64,000 bases of DNA from Candidatus Sumerlaeia bacterium (GTDB taxonomy: Bacteria > Sumerlaeota > Sumerlaeia > SLMS01 > JAHLLQ01): the NCBI GenBank assembly GCA_019634695.1, contig JAHCAW010000015.1:1-64000 (forward strand). The letters run 5' to 3'. Position 1 is the first letter of the stretch, and every line of letters begins with the position of its first letter. The position numbers and the translations under genes are program-made. This document shows positions 61,156 to 64,000 of this stretch, piece by piece. Below the pieces are notes generated by a model. The model saw only the letters and a list, made by a program, of their open reading frames with translations, had not been told where the DNA came from and did not search any database.

Positions 61156-63045
61156 ATGCCGTTGGCAACGCTGGATTGGGCGGTGATCGTCGTCTACTTC
61201 GCCATCGCGCTGGGAGTGGGCCTGTACTTTCGCAAGCGCGCCGGCCGCAGCCTCATCGAGTACTTCGCCTCGGGGCGTTCGCTGCCGTGGTGGATCGCCG
61301 GTACGTCGATGGTCGCGACGACCTTTGCGGCCGACACGCCGCTGGCCGTCGTCGGCCTGACGGCCGAGCACGGTCTTGCCGGCAACTGGTTCTGGTGGGC
61401 CATGGCGATGGGCGGCATGGTGACGGTTTTCGTCTACTCGCGCCTGTGGCGTCGCGCCGAGGTGCTGACGGATCAGGAGATTGTCGAGCTGCGCTATGGC
61501 GGCGCGCCGGCGTCGTTCCTGCGGGGCTTCCGCGCCGTGTACTTCGCGCTGCCGGTCAACTGCATCATCATCGGCTGGGTGACCGGCGCGATGGTGATGG
61601 TGCTCAACCAGACGGTGTTGTTCAGTCCCGATGCGGTGGCCGGCGCGGCACCGAGCGTCGACAGTTGGAAGATCATCGTGGCCTGTCTCGCCATCGTCGC
61701 GGTGTACAGCACGTTGTCGGGCATGTGGGGCGTTGCGGTGACCGACGTCATCCAGTTCGTGCTGGCGATGATCGGGTGCATCGCGCTGGCGTACCTGGCG
61801 GTCGGGGAGGCCGGCGGCATGGGTGCGATGCGGGCCCAGGTGGTCTCGGTGATGCCGGCGGGCGAGAAGGCGTTCAGCTTCCTGCCGGACTTCACGGCAA
61901 AGGGCGCCAGCATGCCGCTGCAACTGTTCCTCGTGTATCTGTTCGTGCTGTGGTGGGCGAGCTGGTATCCGGGCGCCGAGCCCGGCGGCGGCGGCTACGT
62001 CGTGCAGCGCATGGCCTCGTGCAAGGACGAGAAGAACTCGCTGCTCGCGACGCTTTGGTTTCAGGTGGCGCACTACTGCGTGCGGCCGTGGCCGTGGCTG
62101 ATCGTCGCCTTCTGCGCGATCGCCAAGTTCCCCGAGATCCTGCAGATGGAGAACAAGGGGATCGGCTTCCCGATGATGATGCGCGAGCTGCTGCCCGTCG
62201 GGCTCAAGGGCCTGCTGCTCGTCGCCTTCTTCGCCGCCTTCATGTCCACGCTCAGCACCCAGATCAACTGGGGCGCATCGTATCTGGTCAGCGACGTGTA
62301 CAAGCGGTTCATCCACCCGGATGCGACGGAGAGCCAACTGACCTGGGCCTCGCGTGTCGCCTCGATCATCGTTCTGGTGGCCGGCGGCCTGACGGCCTAC
62401 GTGATGGTCGGCAAGAACATCCCGGTCGACAAGGCATGGAAGTTCCTTGCCGCGTTGGGCGCCGGCACGGGTGCCGTCTACATGCTGCGCTGGTTCTGGT
62501 GGCGCATCAACGCGTGGACCGAGATCGTCGCCATGATCGCGTCGTTCGTCTACTTCATCCTGTTGACCTTCGTCATCAACCCCTACGTCTTCGGTGGAAA
62601 GCCCATCCTCACGATTCATTCTCCGGAGCAGGAGATCACGTACTCCGTTCAGTTCGCGTTCGGCACGACTCCGCTGTCGGACGAGTACATTCTGGCGATC
62701 GTTGCGTTGCTGACCATCGTGACGTGGTTGCTCGTCATGGTGTTCACGAAGCCCGAGAGCCCGGAGACGCTCGCTCGTTTCTACGAGAAGATCCGCCCGG
62801 GCGGAATCGGCTGGGGACCGGTCGCGGAGCGCCTGCCGCATGTCAAGCGCGACAGCGGCATGATGCTCTCGATCGCCTGCGCGCTGCTGGGCGCCGGCAT
62901 CGTCTACACGGTGCTGCCGGGTGTCGGATTGGTCCTGTTCGGCGAGTACGCCAAAGCGGCGGGCTGCTTCGTCGCGGCGGGCGGGTGCGCCGGCGGAATC
63001 GTTTGGCTGCTGAATCGCGCCGGCTGGGAGACGATCGTGCGCTGA
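61156..63045 (+). CDS. Sodium:solute symporter (SSS family)
   Basis: 629 residues, about 14 spans; gaggagg 8 bases upstream. The SSS core (LeuT fold) starts DWAVIVVYFAIALGVGLYFRKRAGRSL, then EYFASGRSLPWWIAGTSMVATTFAADTPLAVVG with the first sodium-site residues, GMWGVAVTDVIQF and AFFAAFMSTLSTQINWGASYLVSD. The sequence near the FASGR and STQINWGASYL motifs is of the type found in sugar and organic-acid symporters of candidate phyla; the substrate is unknown. The C-terminus has an extra pair of spans after a PESPETLARFYEKIRPGG loop. Confidence 0.93.
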   Translation: MPLATLDWAVIVVYFAIALGVGLYFRKRAGRSLIEYFASGRSLPWWIAGTSMVATTFAADTPLAVVGLTAEHGLAGNWFWWAMAMGGMVTVFVYSRLWRRAEVLTDQEIVELRYGGAPASFLRGFRAVYFALPVNCIIIGWVTGAMVMVLNQTVLFSPDAVAGAAPSVDSWKIIVACLAIVAVYSTLSGMWGVAVTDVIQFVLAMIGCIALAYLAVGEAGGMGAMRAQVVSVMPAGEKAFSFLPDFTAKGASMPLQLFLVYLFVLWWASWYPGAEPGGGGYVVQRMASCKDEKNSLLATLWFQVAHYCVRPWPWLIVAFCAIAKFPEILQMENKGIGFPMMMRELLPVGLKGLLLVAFFAAFMSTLSTQINWGASYLVSDVYKRFIHPDATESQLTWASRVASIIVLVAGGLTAYVMVGKNIPVDKAWKFLAALGAGTGAVYMLRWFWWRINAWTEIVAMIASFVYFILLTFVINPYVFGGKPILTIHSPEQEITYSVQFAFGTTPLSDEYILAIVALLTIVTWLLVMVFTKPESPETLARFYEKIRPGGIGWGPVAERLPHVKRDSGMMLSIACALLGAGIVYTVLPGVGLVLFGEYAKAAGCFVAAGGCAGGIVWLLNRAGWETIVR

Positions 63046-63068
63046 GGATCGGCACGGGGAGACCAATG

Positions 63069-63104
63069 TGGCGGGGGGCGCGGATCGTCGAGCGCTCCCC
63101 GCCA
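63069..63104. terminator. Bidirectional hairpin between symporter and dnaG
   Basis: tggcggggggcgc (63069-63081) pairs with gcgctccccgcca (63092-63104) with a single mismatch and a 10-base loop, followed on the plus side by tttctct. It lies between two convergent genes. Confidence 0.75.
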
Positions 63105-63109
63105 TTTCT

Positions 63110-64000
63110 CTACAAGGTGTCGGGCACGTAGCCGGGCACTTCGGTCTGGAAGGCCAGCAGGCACTCCTCGTGGATCATGCGCAGGGCGCGGTCGGGGAAT
63201 TCGTCCTGCATGTCGCCGAGCGCGCGGATCAGTTGCCGCGCGATGGCCTGGAAGTGGCGCTTCTTCATGCGCGCCAGAATCTGCTGACCTGTGTGGATCG
63301 GATCGCCGAGGCGCAGGCGCGGATCGGCCAGAATCGCGGTGAGCACCGACGGGTCGGCGGGCAGCTCGCCGGCCTCGCGCGCGTCCTCGATGGCGTGCTC
63401 GGCGTCGCGGTCCTCGTGCAGCAGGAACAGAATCCAGGGCTCGAGGCGCGAGTCGCGCAGCCAGGATTCGGCGAGGTGGTGGCGCACCACTTGCAGCGCC
63501 TCGAAGCTTTCGAGCATGACGCGCAGCGCCACGCGGTCGAGCGCGTCGAAGTCCGTCGGCGCGGTGGAGCCGGAGAGCGGCGCTTCGCCCGGGGCGCGGT
63601 GGCGCTGGCGGTCGAGCAGCCGATCCACCGCCTGGCGTGGCAGGCCTCCGATCCGGCCCAGCATCCGCGCGATGGCCGCCTCGCGCGCCACCTCGTTGCG
63701 CATGGCGATCAGGAACGGCGCCATCAGCTCGACGAGGCGGCCCTGACCCTCGAGGCTGCCGAGATCGAGGTCCGCCGACACGGTGTCGAGCGCGTAGTCG
63801 AAGAACTCGACGGCCGACTCGATGCGCGCGCGCAGCGCCTCGGGGCCCTCGCGGCGCAGGAAGGTGTCCGGATCGTCCTCGGGCGGCAGCACGATCACGC
63901 GCACGTCGAGCCCGGCCTCGAGCAGCGGCCCGCCACCCTTGAGCATCGCGTTGCGCCCCGCCGCGTCGCCGTCGTACAGGAACAGCACGCGGCGCGCGAA
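63110..64000 (-). CDS. dnaG: DNA primase DnaG, C-terminal part (start outside window)
   Basis: The frame is open to base 64000, so the N-terminal zinc finger and most of the RNA-polymerase domain lie beyond the window. The visible 297 residues begin in the TOPRIM core: RVLFLYDGDAAGRNAM with the metal-binding DGD, then VIVLPPEDDPDTFLRREG (family lP.g.DPde). The C-terminal helicase-binding region follows (FDALDRVALRVMLESFEAL, then IHEECLLAFQ). DnaG lays RNA primers for replication. rpsU and rpoD, often near dnaG, are not next to this end. Confidence 0.95.
   Translation of the reverse strand, partial: FARRVLFLYDGDAAGRNAMLKGGGPLLEAGLDVRVIVLPPEDDPDTFLRREGPEALRARIESAVEFFDYALDTVSADLDLGSLEGQGRLVELMAPFLIAMRNEVAREAAIARMLGRIGGLPRQAVDRLLDRQRHRAPGEAPLSGSTAPTDFDALDRVALRVMLESFEALQVVRHHLAESWLRDSRLEPWILFLLHEDRDAEHAIEDAREAGELPADPSVLTAILADPRLRLGDPIHTGQQILARMKKRHFQAIARQLIRALGDMQDEFPDRALRMIHEECLLAFQTEVPGYVPDTL

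Overview
The window is a GC-rich bacterial chromosome segment of 64 kb. It is gene-dense, carries one tRNA and no rRNA. Nothing marks it as plasmid or phage. The mix suggests a Gram-negative, uncultured bacterium: Rex, the futalosine menaquinone enzyme MqnE, a bacterial MtaB-type methanol methyltransferase, DUF4912, lipoproteins, and a prepilin with the LIELLIVVAIIAILAAIA leader. These prepilin and DUF4912 types recall candidate phyla near the PVC/FCB groups (for example Sumerlaeota or Hydrogenedentota). That placement is an inference from memory of protein types, not a measured result.

Layout. 1-9.2 kb: the tail of a secreted FG-GAP protein, a divergent secreted subtilase, DprA, PriA and an ABC-2-like membrane protein, all on the plus strand. 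9.2-11.4 kb: Rex and a histone-H1-tailed DUF4912 protein (minus). 11.8-14.5 kb: rpsU, then hisD-hisC with overlapping codons. 14.6-20.4 kb (minus): a SPOR/membrane protein, a methyltransferase, DUF445 and a PP2C phosphatase. 20.7-24.4 kb: tRNA-Gln, orphan mtaB (minus), then an RHS pseudogene with AT-richer orphan genes behind it. 24.6-26.2 kb: an NhaC-family antiporter.

26.2-26.8 kb is a non-coding stretch with a family of TGAA-loop hairpins and a 13-copy heptanucleotide array that runs into the stop codon of the next gene. 26.8-35.6 kb (minus): a large amidase lipoprotein, a zinc-ribbon/cyclase-like/pseudokinase membrane protein, a second heptad tract, a DUF819 membrane protein and a response regulator. 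35.9-44.0 kb: prepilin, GNAT protein, TPR lipoprotein, ribH, mqnE, a lipid-kinase-like protein and an NtrC-type AAA protein with lost catalytic motifs.

44.3-50.5 kb is a complete SUF Fe-S assembly operon (Rrf2 regulator, sufB, sufC, sufD, sufS, sufE, DUF59 protein) with a palindromic candidate operator before the regulator. 50.6-64 kb: two ABC-2-like membrane proteins, a phosphoglycolate phosphatase, YifB, a DUF6883/DUF4926 pair, two PLDc_N miniproteins, an aldehyde dehydrogenase, a glutaminyl cyclase, a hydrolase-fold protein lacking its nucleophile, a CofE-like protein, an SSS symporter and the C-terminal part of DnaG.

The clearest working unit is the SUF operon. The best candidates for something undescribed are the hairpin and heptamer elements, the fused cyclase/pseudokinase, the DUF6883/DUF4926 pair and the isolated MtaB. 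A recurring theme is enzyme folds that have lost catalytic residues (pseudokinase, NtrC-type AAA, alpha/beta hydrolase, and possibly the subtilase).
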